64,000 nt of DNA from Neurospora intermedia (GCA_037102815.1 BTPP01000004.1:4402001-4466000); one strand, 5' to 3'; counted from the stretch's first letter, positions 21,988 through 31,802 are shown. Numbers and translations: made by a program. Notes: generated by a model from the sequence alone, not told the origin.

Positions 21988-22921
21988 ATGAAGTTCAAAG
22001 ACTTTCTCGCCCGCCGATCGTCAACGACCACCACCACCACCCACAGCATGAACCCCGAGTTTATGAGCGACGAGTACAACATCATGAACCGTCGACAATC
22101 ATTTGGTCGAGGAGGAGCAGGGAATATCCGTATGTTTTCCTTCTCCTCCTCTTTCCTTCTTTCCTTCTTTCCTTCTTTCCTTCTTCTTTCCTTCTTTCCT
22201 TCTTCTTTCCTTCTTTTCTTCTTTCCTTCTTTCCTTCTTTTCCTTTCTTCTCCTCGCCCCCATTTTTCTTGTCCCTTGCTACATAGGTACTTGACAACTG
22301 ACACCGTCAATAGGTTCCCGAGAAGAAGCTACAACCCTCGCTCCCATTTCCATGTCCTCGTCCATCACCCGCAGCATGTCCATCCGCTCCAGCATGATCC
22401 ATAAATCTCAACACCATCAACACCATCATCTTGATTATGAACTGGGTTCCGGTAGCGACGAAAGCGTAAGCAACTCGGACGACACGAAAACAAGCGGCGG
22501 GCGGGGTAGTTCTGAGGAGGATGATGATGCCGTTCACAGGCATGACTCTCACCAGTGCCAGCGTCCAACAAGTCCATATCAGTTTCACTATCGATATCAT
22601 TATCGGCATTATCGACCTGGTCATTTTAGTGGCGGCAGTGGCGGCAGTGGCAGCAGTAGTGGCAGCAGTAGTGGCAGCAGTAGTGCATGGAGCTCCATGT
22701 CTTCCTTGTCTACGGGTACGCGGGGGTCTGTGGTTTTGTCGGGTGGTAGAGAGAGGCTGTTGAGTGGGATGCGTGGGATGAGGCGGGTGTTGAGCGGTGG
22801 TAGTGGTGAGAGTAGGAGTGGTGGGAGGGGTGGGAGTGGTGGGAGTGGGCATGGACATGGGCATGAAAATGGGCAGTCACCAGTCACCATCATAAAGGAG
22901 AGGAGGAAAGGGAGTTTGTAG
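21988..22921 (+). CDS. DUF3602-type small protein (GRGGAGN motif)
   Basis: Exons 21988-22129 and 22314-22921 join in phase (C|GT) to encode 249 residues. The first exon ends with RRQSFGRGGAGNIR, the GRGGAGNI signature of the fungal DUF3602 family, which is rich in Ser/Arg around such motifs. The second exon has MSSSITRSMSIRSSM, a His/Gln stretch, an acidic SSEEDDD patch and Ser/Gly repeats (GSSSGSSSGSSS), and ends HGHGHENGQSPVTIIKERRK. There is no signal peptide, helix or enzymatic motif. Family function is unknown; members are often short and stress- or light-associated, but nothing in this sequence proves that. The intron carries an unusual pure pyrimidine tract. Confidence 0.75.
22137..22254. 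repeat. Polypyrimidine CTTTCCTTC tract within the intron
   Basis: About 118 nt of nearly pure C/T built from CTTT, CCTTCTTT and TTCTTTCC units fill the 5' half of the DUF3602-gene intron (22130-22313). The purine/pyrimidine strand bias makes it a candidate for triplex (H-DNA) formation and for length polymorphism. Confidence 0.9.
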
Positions 22922-23481
22922 TGAGTTTGTAGGGAAGGAGGAAAAAAAAAAAACCGGCGTGACTTGAATTTGTCTGATTATGGCTATGGGTGGACGAAGG
23001 GATTCCTGCTGGGTAGAGGTAGTCTTTGTGTAGGCGTTGGGGAGATAAAATTTTAAAAGGGTATTTTGTTTGTGGGTTAAGATAGAGAGAAGAGTAATGA
23101 TGGGAGAACAGGAATGGATTGGAATGGAATATCTTGATAGGTTGGGAGGAAATAAAAGTTTCGTTTTGATGGGTACTGAGTGAGGGTGTAGAAACAGAAT
23201 GGCAGGAAAGGAGCAAACGGTCATCAACCAAAAGTTTCATGGCTTCTTACAGTCTTTGATAGAATACAGATAGCCAACATTTGAGCTTCATGATGTGTGA
23301 TTTGCCAATAATGATAATGAGTCGAAGAGTGTTGAAGACGGTATGCTGGAAAGTTTCAAGTGGAATTGATGGAATCGGCGAGGGGGAGGTCTGTCGGCGG
23401 CATGACTCATTTTTTCCACAGCTGTTTGTTTGCATATAAGCACTTGTTCCAGGCAAATGTTACAACAACAGCTTTAAGGGC
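22922..23481. other. Intergenic
   Basis: 3' flank of the DUF3602-type gene and upstream region of tRNA-Pro. Nothing gene-like is supported. Confidence 0.5.
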
Positions 23482-23553
23482 GGCTCTGTGGTGTAGTGGT
23501 AGCATACTTGCTTTGGGTGCAAGTGGTCCCAGGTTCGAACCCTGGCTGAGCCC
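23482..23553 (+). tRNA. tRNA-Pro (TGG), no intron
   Basis: Acceptor GGCTCTG faces CTGAGCC with a T-T mismatch at 6-67. The D arm is TGGTGTAGTGGTAGCA. The anticodon stem CTTGC/GCAAG encloses TTTGGGT, which gives anticodon TGG. The T arm is CCAGG-TTCGAAC-CCTGG and the discriminator is C, as in yeast tRNA-Pro. The 72-nt length matches an intronless gene. Confidence 0.93.
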
Positions 23554-23565
23554 TTCTAGCAATTC

Positions 23566-23576
23566 TTTTTTTTTTT
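23566..23576 (+). terminator. RNA polymerase III T-run after tRNA-Pro
   Basis: Eleven consecutive T begin 13 nt after the discriminator base. Confidence 0.8.
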
Positions 23577-24388
23577 CTTTGTTTCGATCTGGTTCTGCTT
23601 GTTTTGGTTCGAGAGTGGATGCCGCTTGCTTTTTTGGCTTGCGGCTTGTGCGCGGGCCTACCGGTGACCTGCCCGATGTCGGGACCCGTGGTGGTAGGGA
23701 GTCTTGCATTGCAGCTGCCCGGTAACCATCAACACAACATCGTCAAAACACCTCCTTCAACAATACTCAACTTTTTGTGAGTATCGGAGAGACGATTGTT
23801 TTATCCAGTCAATACACACCGATTTTGTGGCATTGGAAAGCTGTTGGTTCGACATGTTCCGCGACTGCGCCTCACCTCCACCTCCAACTCCAGCGTCCGC
23901 ACGTTGGACCGTTGGCCATGTCGATGCCATTCGAGCCGGAACGCGGTATGTTAGGGAGGGGCATTGCGAAGATCAAGATTGAAAATGAATTCCGGAACTT
24001 TCCATTTCGATACACCCCATAGACGTTGTCTACACTAAATCCAAAAGAAATTCGCGGAACAGATGACGATCATGCTCCCTAGTCCTCCCTTGACCACGGT
24101 ACAGTCATTCACAATGGCATTTGGTTCCTGTTCATCAATGTCTCAGATCACGACTGGGTACTTGAACCATGGCAAAAGAGAGCAACATTCCGATGACCTG
24201 CCAGCGGGATGGAATTCGCATACCTTTGCACCATGCCTCGCTCGTGAGGAATATGAAGACCTATGATGGCGTGGAACCGAAAGCCAACAGAGAGCGGCCG
24301 GGTATTTCTACCATTGGGTCCCCGTGTGTATCCTCACTGTTTTTCTCTTTCAGCCCGTTGCGTCGAATTGCTACATCAGAGTTACAAA
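23577..24388. other. Intergenic: upstream of the aspartyl protease
   Basis: No recognisable gene. The frame of the protease remains open upstream of its ATG to about 24263, but the residues there do not look like a signal peptide. Confidence 0.5.
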
Positions 24389-26421
24389 ATGCTTTACTCA
24401 CAAAACATCGCCTCGTTGGGCGCTTTCCTCCTCTTGGCCCAGACTTCAACGACACTCGCTCATCCTGCCAGACACAATCACCACCACAAGCACCACTTAA
24501 CCAGGGATATCGCAGCTGAACACCAAATTGGGGTCCCAGCGGGTACAAGTGAGATACCGTGGTCGGATCACACCGCGCAGACGTCGTCGAGAAAGAGAGC
24601 AAGCCAGGAAGATGGTAGCAAGGGGCGCAAAGACGAAGAAGGAAGGACCTTTACGATCCGCCAAGTCAAGAACCCTCGTCTTGAAAGGCGAAGCACCGCG
24701 CAGCGCAATGGCCTGTCAGCTTTGCTTCACGCTTATGCCAAGTATGGTGTTGAGCCGTCGCCCAGGATCAAGAGGGCCATGAAGCTGAACCCGGCTTTTC
24801 GTGAATATCGGGAAGAGCTGGAGAAGAGTATGACTACACTGTCCCCTAATAACATAACAACTTGGAAGCAAAGGCTGATAAGATCGTCAACAGGAGGCGA
24901 CATCACGGCCACAGTCGCAGCCATTCCCCCACCCGGCAACTACGAGTACGTCTCGCCTGTCGAGATCGGTACACCTCCACAGACGGTATGGATGAACATC
25001 GACACCGGCTCTGCCGACTTGCAAGTTCTCCTTTTTCTTTCTTGTCACCACTTGAAACAAAAGAAGAAAAAAGAGAAGGATAGTCTCGCTAACAGAAAAC
25101 AAAAAACAGCTGGGTAGTCTCCACCGACACCCCCCGCTACCAAACCCGCGGTCACGCCATCTACGACCCGCACACCTCCAACACCTCGGTCCTTGTTCCC
25201 GACCTTAACTGGCGCATCACCTACGCCGACGGCTCCGGTGCCCACGGCATCGTCTACCAAGACCGCGTCTCCATGGACGACACGCTATCCTTCCCCTCGC
25301 AAGTCGTGCAATCCGCCACTTCCATCTCATGGGACTTCACCACGGACCCGTACGTCAGCGGGATCATGGGGCTGGGCATGTCGTCTGGTAATACGGTTAG
25401 TGACAATATCAAAGATGTGGAGGCCAGAACGGGGGTGAAGATCTTGACGTTTATGGATAATGTGCGAGAACAGTTGAAGGAGCCGGTTTTCACCGCGAAT
25501 CTGAGGGATAATGCCGAGGGAAGCTATGGGTTCGGGTTCATCAATGAGACGGAGTATATGGGGGAGGTGAGGTATGTGGATGTCAAGGAGGACGGCATCT
25601 TTTGGGAGTTCGAGGTGGGGGGTTATTTGATTGGGAGCGAGGAGGAGGAGCCAGAGACGATGCAACCTGCTCAACCTGCCAAAAATCCCGACACTGAGCA
25701 GGCGTCAACGACCATCCAGCCAAACCAACCTACGGTCTCAAACCCCATCACACCTTCTTCCACCCAGGACGCACACGCCCAGCCAGACACCTCATCCTCC
25801 ATGTCCCCCCTTCTTCTCCTCGAAACCACAAACTCAACCATCACCGCCACCGCCCACACCACCAGCACCAACCAAAATCGAATCTCCTACCCCTTCACCA
25901 CCATAGCCGACACCGGCACCACCCTCCTTCTCCTCCCCGACCGCGTCGTATCCGCTTACTACTCCACCATCCCGCGCGCCTTTTACTCCCCAGAATGGGC
26001 AGGCTACCTCTTTCCCTGCGCTTACACCTCTTCTCTACCCGATTGGTCCTTTTTCCTCGGCTCCGCCGCTGCATCTGAGACCACCACCACCACCAACACT
26101 ACCACGACGTCGTCTGAATCTAAAGCCGAGCCCAAACCTGATATCGGCCCAGAAGTCGAAGAAGGGCAGGAAAAGGGGGAGAAGGAAGAAGAAGGGTTCT
26201 ACTACAAAGGCACAGTCCCCGGGCGGTACATGAACTACGGCGAAGTGAACGCGACCTGGTGCTACGGCGGGATGCAAAGCAGTGAAGATATTGGGTTTAG
26301 TATCTTTGGGGATGTGTTGCTCAAGGCGCAGTTGGTGGTGTTTGATTTGGGGAGGATGAGGGTGGGGTTTGCGGGGAAGGAGTTGGCAGAGGGGGTTGGA
26401 AAGGGGGAGGTGAGTTTGTGA
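24389..26421 (+). CDS. Pepsin-like aspartyl protease (family A1) with inserted loops
   Basis: Exons 24389-25020 and 25110-26421 give 647 residues. They join across an 89-nt intron that begins GCAAGT and ends ACAG with a CTAAC branch site. This GC-AG choice restores the canonical order DTGSAD-F-WVVST. Residues 1-24 are a signal peptide, and a long basic, His-rich propeptide runs to about 180. Catalytic aspartates are D205 (NIDTGSAD) and D478 (IADTGTT). The flap-side SPVEIGTPPQ and the C-terminal IFGDVLLKAQLVVFDLG support the fold. Two insertions are unusual: about 80 Pro/Thr/Gln-rich residues (387-470) before the second Asp, and a Thr-rich then Glu/Lys-rich loop (about 525-570). At 647 residues it is far longer than the usual 390-430. 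It is probably secreted and self-processing. No GPI signal is visible. Confidence 0.9.
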
Positions 26422-27320
26422 ATGGGTGATGGATGGATGGGTAGATGTCATGAGGTGGTGAGGTGATTGATGATGGGAGAAGGGTGGAAGACGGAGTGTG
26501 TATACTACCACTACTGATAGACTTGGAAAGAGATAGGGAAGGAGATTCATAGACGCAAGGGGTGGATACACCTATCCATTGTTGTATGTCTGACGAACTT
26601 TGGGCCTGGACATCCAGCGGCCATACACCTTGGTGATTCCTTTGTACCGATCCTCGTCCGAGACAAGATAGATGAGACCAACCAACAGGTTAGGTAAATC
26701 AGTCCGCTACCGCTCGCCAAGAATACAAGAAAAAAAAAGGCCATTGCAAGACTGTGATAGAGATTATAGCGATTCGAAAAGACATCGACTAGAGTCCCAT
26801 TTGGATTACTCTATTCAGGAATTGCCTAGAAACACAAGACCAGCGGTGCAACAAAGACACTAGATGCGTGGTAGGGGTATACCCAAGGTATAATATCAAA
26901 GGTCTCAACTATTTTGTCTAGGACGAGCGACCTCTGCCATCTTCGTCGCCAACTCGCCATCCTCTTCCTATCTTTCCAGCGAGTACAGATCTCCCACGGC
27001 CTTCCCAGCGTATATAAATTATTGATATGCCAGTAAAGTAGCCATCATCTCTTCGCATTTTACCGTTCTCCTAGGATGGCATGAAAAGGACCGTGTCTTC
27101 AAATGCTCATCAACCCACCCCAGCCAGTCATCACCGCTTCACAAATACAATGTAAACATCAATGCCGACAAAAAAAGATAAACAAAGAAAAAAGCCGAAT
27201 CAAACAAGGTGGACGGCGTCGGCTCGATAGGTACTGTAGAGACAGAAGACATCGATTAGCAGCTGATCAGAGTTCGCTGAAGAACGAAACCTACCTGGCG
27301 CTGGAGGGCAGCCTCAAAGA
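26422..27320. other. Intergenic, gene-poor
   Basis: 3' flank of the protease gene. It contains the first copy of a roughly 60-bp dispersed repeat (26481-26544). No gene is supported. Confidence 0.5.
26481..26544 (+). repeat. Dispersed ~60-bp repeat, copy 1
   Basis: Shares CGGAGTGTGTA, a CACTACTGATAGACTTGG core, AAAGAGA and flanking GGTGGAAG with 28388-28443, in the same orientation and order. A short spacing difference follows GTGTA. Confidence 0.8.
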
Positions 27321-27433
27321 GTAAAGCCGAGTGAACTCATGCGGCACCAGGGGCACCGCCACCATCATAGGGGGGTGGGGGTCCTTTGTGTTGTGATCTC
27401 GTCCTTGGCTCTGTGATCGGAAGACCTTGCTGG
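27321..27433 (-). repeat. Tandem-duplicated 3' segment, copy B (113 bp)
   Basis: About 75% identical to 27454-27569 (copy A), with both ends matching (CCAGCAAGGTCTTCC and TGAGTTCACTCGGCTTTAC on the minus strand). The net length difference is 3 nt. On the minus strand one frame reads QQGLPITEPRTRSQHKGPPPP then YDGGGAPGAA and a stop. Confidence 0.85.
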
Positions 27434-27453
27434 CTGGCTGCATAGATGAATCT

Positions 27454-27569
27454 GTAAAGCCGAGTGAACTCATGCAGCACCAGAGCCACCGCCAGCATCC
27501 TAGGGTGGTGGTGGTGCCTGGGGTTCTTCCGGTGGTGTCCTTGGTTGTACTTTTGGAAGACCTTGCTGG
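27454..27569 (-). repeat. Tandem-duplicated 3' segment, copy A (116 bp)
   Basis: Partner of copy B, with a 20-bp spacer between them. The homologous minus-strand frame reads QQGLPKVQPRTPPEEPQ then APPPP, followed by TAG where copy B has TAT. The one-codon indel and the conserved PRT and PPPP suggest that the shared ancestor was translated. Confidence 0.85.
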
Positions 27570-27592
27570 TTCGTGGCATGGGTGATCTTCCA

Positions 27593-27862
27593 TCAAATGG
27601 TGGAGATCAGTATCTCCAAGGGCCACATTGCGACGACAACAAGCGAGAAGACACAAATTGTCGTGATGCGAGTTCTTTGTGTATTCTCTGGGACGTTGGT
27701 AAACGTATCGATAGATCCGTTCCAATGAACCCAAATTTTTATCGACCTATACCAAAACCATAAGTATCCGATGAAAACCCAACCAACAATAGTTGGAAGT
27801 AGAGTTTGGGTTGGGAAATTTTGGTTGTCAACCTCAAGGGCTATCGGGACAGTGATGTTCAT
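27593..27862 (-). CDS. Possible small two-helix membrane protein
   Basis: From the ATG at 27862 to the TGA at 27593 there are 89 residues. Two hydrophobic helices are visible: LLPTIVGWVFIGYLWFWY at 21-38 and TTICVFSLVVVAMWPLEILI at 67-86. A hydrophilic loop with NGS and NVPENTQRTR lies between them. Immediately upstream sits a textbook acceptor (TACTAATAAATATTGTAG) paired with a GTATGT donor at 27942, suggesting a 79-nt leader intron. The frame is also open upstream to an ATG at 28006 if unspliced. Downstream of the TGA the same frame continues for about 31 codons into duplicated copy A. No family is recognised; this could be an orphan gene or a decaying one. Confidence 0.4.
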   Translation of the reverse strand: MNITVPIALEVDNQNFPTQTLLPTIVGWVFIGYLWFWYRSIKIWVHWNGSIDTFTNVPENTQRTRITTICVFSLVVVAMWPLEILISTI

Positions 27863-27890
27863 CCTACAATATTTATTAGTATATGAGAAA

Positions 27891-27934
27891 GGAGTTGGAG
27901 AGACGTGAAAGTAGAGAGTTGAATAGTAAGCGAG
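27891..27934 (-). repeat. Leader-region duplication, copy 2
   Basis: About 75% similar to 28031-28081, 140 bp away in the same orientation. The shared minus-strand core is CTCTCTACTTTC with a CTCGCT start and a CGTCTCT end. It lies inside the candidate leader intron. Confidence 0.65.
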
Positions 27935-28030
27935 AAACATACTTGGAGTGCCTTCGAAGAAGTCAAGTCTGATGGTACAAGAGGTTGCTCGATATGAGTT
28001 TGACATCTTGCTGACTATCACTGTTGTGTT

Positions 28031-28081
28031 GGAAGATGTTGCAGAGACGGAAAGTAGAGAGCAAGATAGGTAGTGAGCGAG
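28031..28081 (-). repeat. Leader-region duplication, copy 1
   Basis: Partner of 27891-27934. Each copy is followed on the minus strand by an AG and an ATG (at 28006 and 27862), so the duplication may have produced two alternative start regions. Confidence 0.6.
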
Positions 28082-28387
28082 ATGATGATGTGATGTGATG
28101 TGAAAGTTTGGTTTTCGGGGGAAGCATTTGAAGGGGGGGATGCAGTAGTTTAAGTACCTGTTGGGAGGGCCCGAGTTGGGTTTCCTGTCCATTTACTTTC
28201 ATCCTTGTAACCAATCATCCTTTCTGTACGAGCGAAGCTCACTTTTGCAGTTGCGTACGAGGTTCGGAGGTCTGAAGTTACGGTTGCCGAGTTTGATGCC
28301 TACCGTTTGCCAGGCGGGGTGAATAATGTGATTGAGGGTTCCCCATCGGGGATGAGCGATGGGTTGGCGGTTGGTTCTTGCCTTGTT

Positions 28388-28443
28388 AGGTGGAAGCACA
28401 GCGGAGTGTGTACACTACTGATAGACTTGGAAAGAGAAGGAGG
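28388..28443 (+). repeat. Dispersed ~60-bp repeat, copy 2
   Basis: Matches 26481-26544, 1.9 kb upstream. CACTACTGATAGACTTGG and the following AAAGAGA are identical in both copies. Confidence 0.8.
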
Positions 28444-28953
28444 TTGGAGCTCTTTTCGGCCTTTAGAAAAGAGGAACTGTCCTCCGTTCAATGCGATATA
28501 GGAAAATGATAAGGGTTTCTGACGCTATGAAAGCCTCTGATAGATGGATTCTTATGTCTCTTTCCGTCTCCTTAAGGTCTTCAAGAATGGAAGATGTTAC
28601 AGTGTCACAGAGTTGTCTAATAGAAAGCCGAACGGTCTTCTATATCCTGCGAAGCTTTTATTTCTTGGTTCTAGACCAACAGACAGACTAAACTCCGTCT
28701 AAAAACCCATGCATGCCTCAAGAGTCACAAACATTGGTGATGGCGTCGGGGCGTTAGTGGTGTGGAGATCACGGTCACTGTACATATAACTTCTTTCGTC
28801 CATAAAGGATGAACGGTCCGGTCCTTCGTGGTCTTCATCGAATTGTAACGGCCTGGCCATCACGATGCACTGCATATTTCCAGGTACGCAATAGCGGAGA
28901 AGAAGAGGTGGCTGAGGGGTACATGTATGTAGGGTACAAGCTTGGGTGGGAGA

Positions 28954-29116
28954 AAAGAGGCACTTTCGACAAAGGATGTCTGGAGCAACGGGATCCAATG
29001 ACCCATTTTCTGGATCCAATGTATCTGCAGGAAGGTAGTAAAGAGGCACTGTCGAAAAACTCTGGACAAACGAGGCCCAATGACCGGGTTTCTGGACTCA
29101 AGAATCTGCAGGAGGG
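28954..29116 (+). repeat. Diverged tandem duplication, ~86-bp unit
   Basis: Copy 1 (28954-29039) and copy 2 (29040-29116) share AAAGAGGCACT, a TCGA-AAA segment, CCAATGACC, TTTCTGGA and ATCTGCAGGA in the same order, with a net 9-nt deletion in copy 2. Confidence 0.8.
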
Positions 29117-31802
29117 AATGCGGTTGGCGCCGCATAGTGATGCGGCAGGTAGGATGGCTTGAAGATGGGTATAGGGGTGCTAGGGCGACGTTGACTGGCT
29201 CCAAAGGCTCCGAAAACTTGCATCAAGCCAAGCTTGAGGAATTCCAAATACTTTTGTGATAGTGGCTTATTCATATGTGGGAAGGTCTGGACCCTTCCAT
29301 GGGAGAGAGGAAAAGGGAAAGAAAGGAAATATTGATTGAGATTGGAAAGCATGGCGGCGGCAGTTTGCGATTGGCTACATTTCAGAGGTACCTGTCCGCC
29401 AGGGGAAGTACGTGGTGAGACTAGTATTCTGCCTTGGCCAAGAACCTGGTGCTTCTTGCATGAAGAAGGGTACACACCTTGCGGGAACATAAAGTGAACG
29501 CGGGAGATATTTCAACCGGCAGTGGTGTTCAAACGACACGGCTTGGGTGACGAGAGTGATGAGAGGGTAAAACGCCTTGCGCCTTTGCGGCATTGTATAG
29601 TCTACGTCTAGAGTGCAGGTGTTTGCCTAGTCTGGAACCCAAAAAGGAAACGGTTTGCGTTCTCGACCGAGTTGGCAGTTCTTGCTTGTAACCCTGGGAT
29701 GCATGAGGGAGTATCCGGTGTCAGTTGCTGCTCGACAAGTATGTGACGACTGTCTAATGCAGATGTCGTAGGTACGTTCCTGCTGAAAGTTTGAGTCGCG
29801 AAAAGGAAGGATCAATTCAACGAAACGAAGAACTTCTTTCCTGAGGAACAAAGATCGAAACAAAGATCAAAACAATCTCAATTCTTCCAGTCTCAAAAGA
29901 GAAAAAAAGAAAGAAAAAACATCATCAAAGGCCAAACCCTTACCCATCTGTAGGGCTGGCGGGACACCAGGATATCCTGGGATGGCTTGAACATCATCTT
30001 GATCTTCGATGAGATCAAGGCGACGGCGGGGACGGGATGGTGACGAATGTCGGGGATCAAGGGTCATTCCATAACATTACAACGGCGGGCTTGGAAGGGC
30101 CGCGGACCACTTTCGAGTGTCGATCACTTGGACGGAAAGGAAAGCCCAAAAGAGGCACCCATCGACGCCTCATCCGCTTGGCGAGCGTTGTGGAGATGGA
30201 CTGTAACCGGCGAGCTTGCCAGTTCGACGAATGACGGTGTTTATCTGGGGTTTCATCACCCGGGGCAAGGGGTTCAGGGACATCTGCCACAACCAGGAAA
30301 GTTGTCAACACTTGGCGTCTCAACGGGCGGGGATACGGGGGCTTGGTGATGGAAATTACACGATCCGGCCCCGTCCTCGAGCATACCTCTATCAAGTGAA
30401 ATGTCAAGTTCTTTGAACACTGCCCTGTTGAGCTACGAGGTGAAGAGTATGAGTTTGACCCCACGTTACATTTGCGTTACCGAGAGCATGGAACCCAGTG
30501 TAAACACGGAGATCACCAGTTGCTCTGATCGAGGGAACTCTTTGAAAGCCCGAGGAAATCAGTGTTGCCATCGTTGAAGACAAAGAGTCTCGATGAAGAA
30601 AAGGCTTTGGCTGCTTCAGTCAGTGTCCCTTTTGTCTGATAAACAATAGAGCGTAAAGTCCGCAGTCAACATTCGTGCTAACAGGCGAACAGGGTTGAAT
30701 GGTAGGTCATGTGTGACCCGGATCCCTCAGACGCCAGACCAATAGAATGTTGCAACAAGCGCCGGTTATGATATACGGCCACACACCACGAACACCCATG
30801 TAGGTCTGGACCTGATAAGGTGGTATACAGGTACGGACCTAGAGCGAAGAGGGGGTTTCTAGGGGCTTTGCAAGTGAAGTCTCGATTCAAGCCGCGCCCA
30901 CCCCACACTAACGGGCGATATGATATCAAAAGCATCGCGATTGACAAGTCATATAGCGAGAGATATCATGAAACCTCAAGTGGTAGGTATAGAGAGGCAC
31001 AAGCAGAACGTTGAAGAACAAGGGTTGATGGTGCTCAGCCACACGATAATCAAGCGCCTCATCCGGCACCGTCTTCGTTTTAGGACTTCTTTGCATCTCC
31101 GGGTGTTCAGACATGTCCCGCAGGATCCATCTATTGTTCTTCTGGATTTGACTAGGTTTCTTTCCTAACTTTCTGCCCTCCTTTCTGCCCCCCTTCGGGC
31201 CTCCTCTACCTCCTTTCGGGATTGGTTCAATGTGAAATGGATATGACGTCCCTCAAAACACGAAGATCATTGAGAATGCCACACACTAGTCACACGCACT
31301 ATCCCTTACCCAACATCGATAGCCAACACCGTAAGTACGGAGCCTTGCAGTTGAGAGTGCCTCTAGTAACAACGCCGCCGCCAGGCATACACACGAGAAA
31401 CACTATATGCAGTATCAGTATACTGGAGATCTGGATCTAGGGGTTAGGACTCTCGACGATGAGGCCTACATACCTAGAGGTATTTTCTTGGCAACTGACA
31501 GGGACTTTTGGACATCGAGGGTGCTTGTCTGGAACTCAGCCATGAACCCATGACGCTGTTGTTGAGTTCTTGCATGATGATCAAAAGCTTCTTCAAGGTT
31601 ATTTCCGTTGTCTGAGTGCCTCCATTGCCCGGTCGAAAACATATATAAATGCTCTCGTCCTACCCATCTCAATGACTTCACTCTTCACCTTTGTTGTCAA
31701 CAACATCGATATTCCACCTTCCGTTACCAACGACGCAACAACCATACAAATACCAGTCAACAACGACACCATCAACACCAAATCTCCAACAAAGCCAGCA
31801 AT

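Larger units (their letters stand above)
28082..31802. other. Gene-poor stretch, 3.7 kb
   Basis: No supported gene. It contains the second dispersed-repeat copy (28388-28443) and a diverged 86-bp tandem repeat (28954-29116). Near 31160-31215 there are short CTTTCTGCCC/CTTTCGGG repeats. Open frames on both strands are short and mutually overlapping. Confidence 0.5.

Noticed and set aside
22082-22310. Overlapping Lys/Glu/Arg-rich and Phe/Ser/Leu-rich frames
   Set aside because: Translations of the polypyrimidine tract inside an intron.
27863-27942. Splicing that joins the upstream ATG (28006) to the two-helix frame
   Set aside because: The donor and acceptor leave a 79-nt intron that shifts frame, so the spliced product of that ATG would stop at once; the start at 27862 was preferred.
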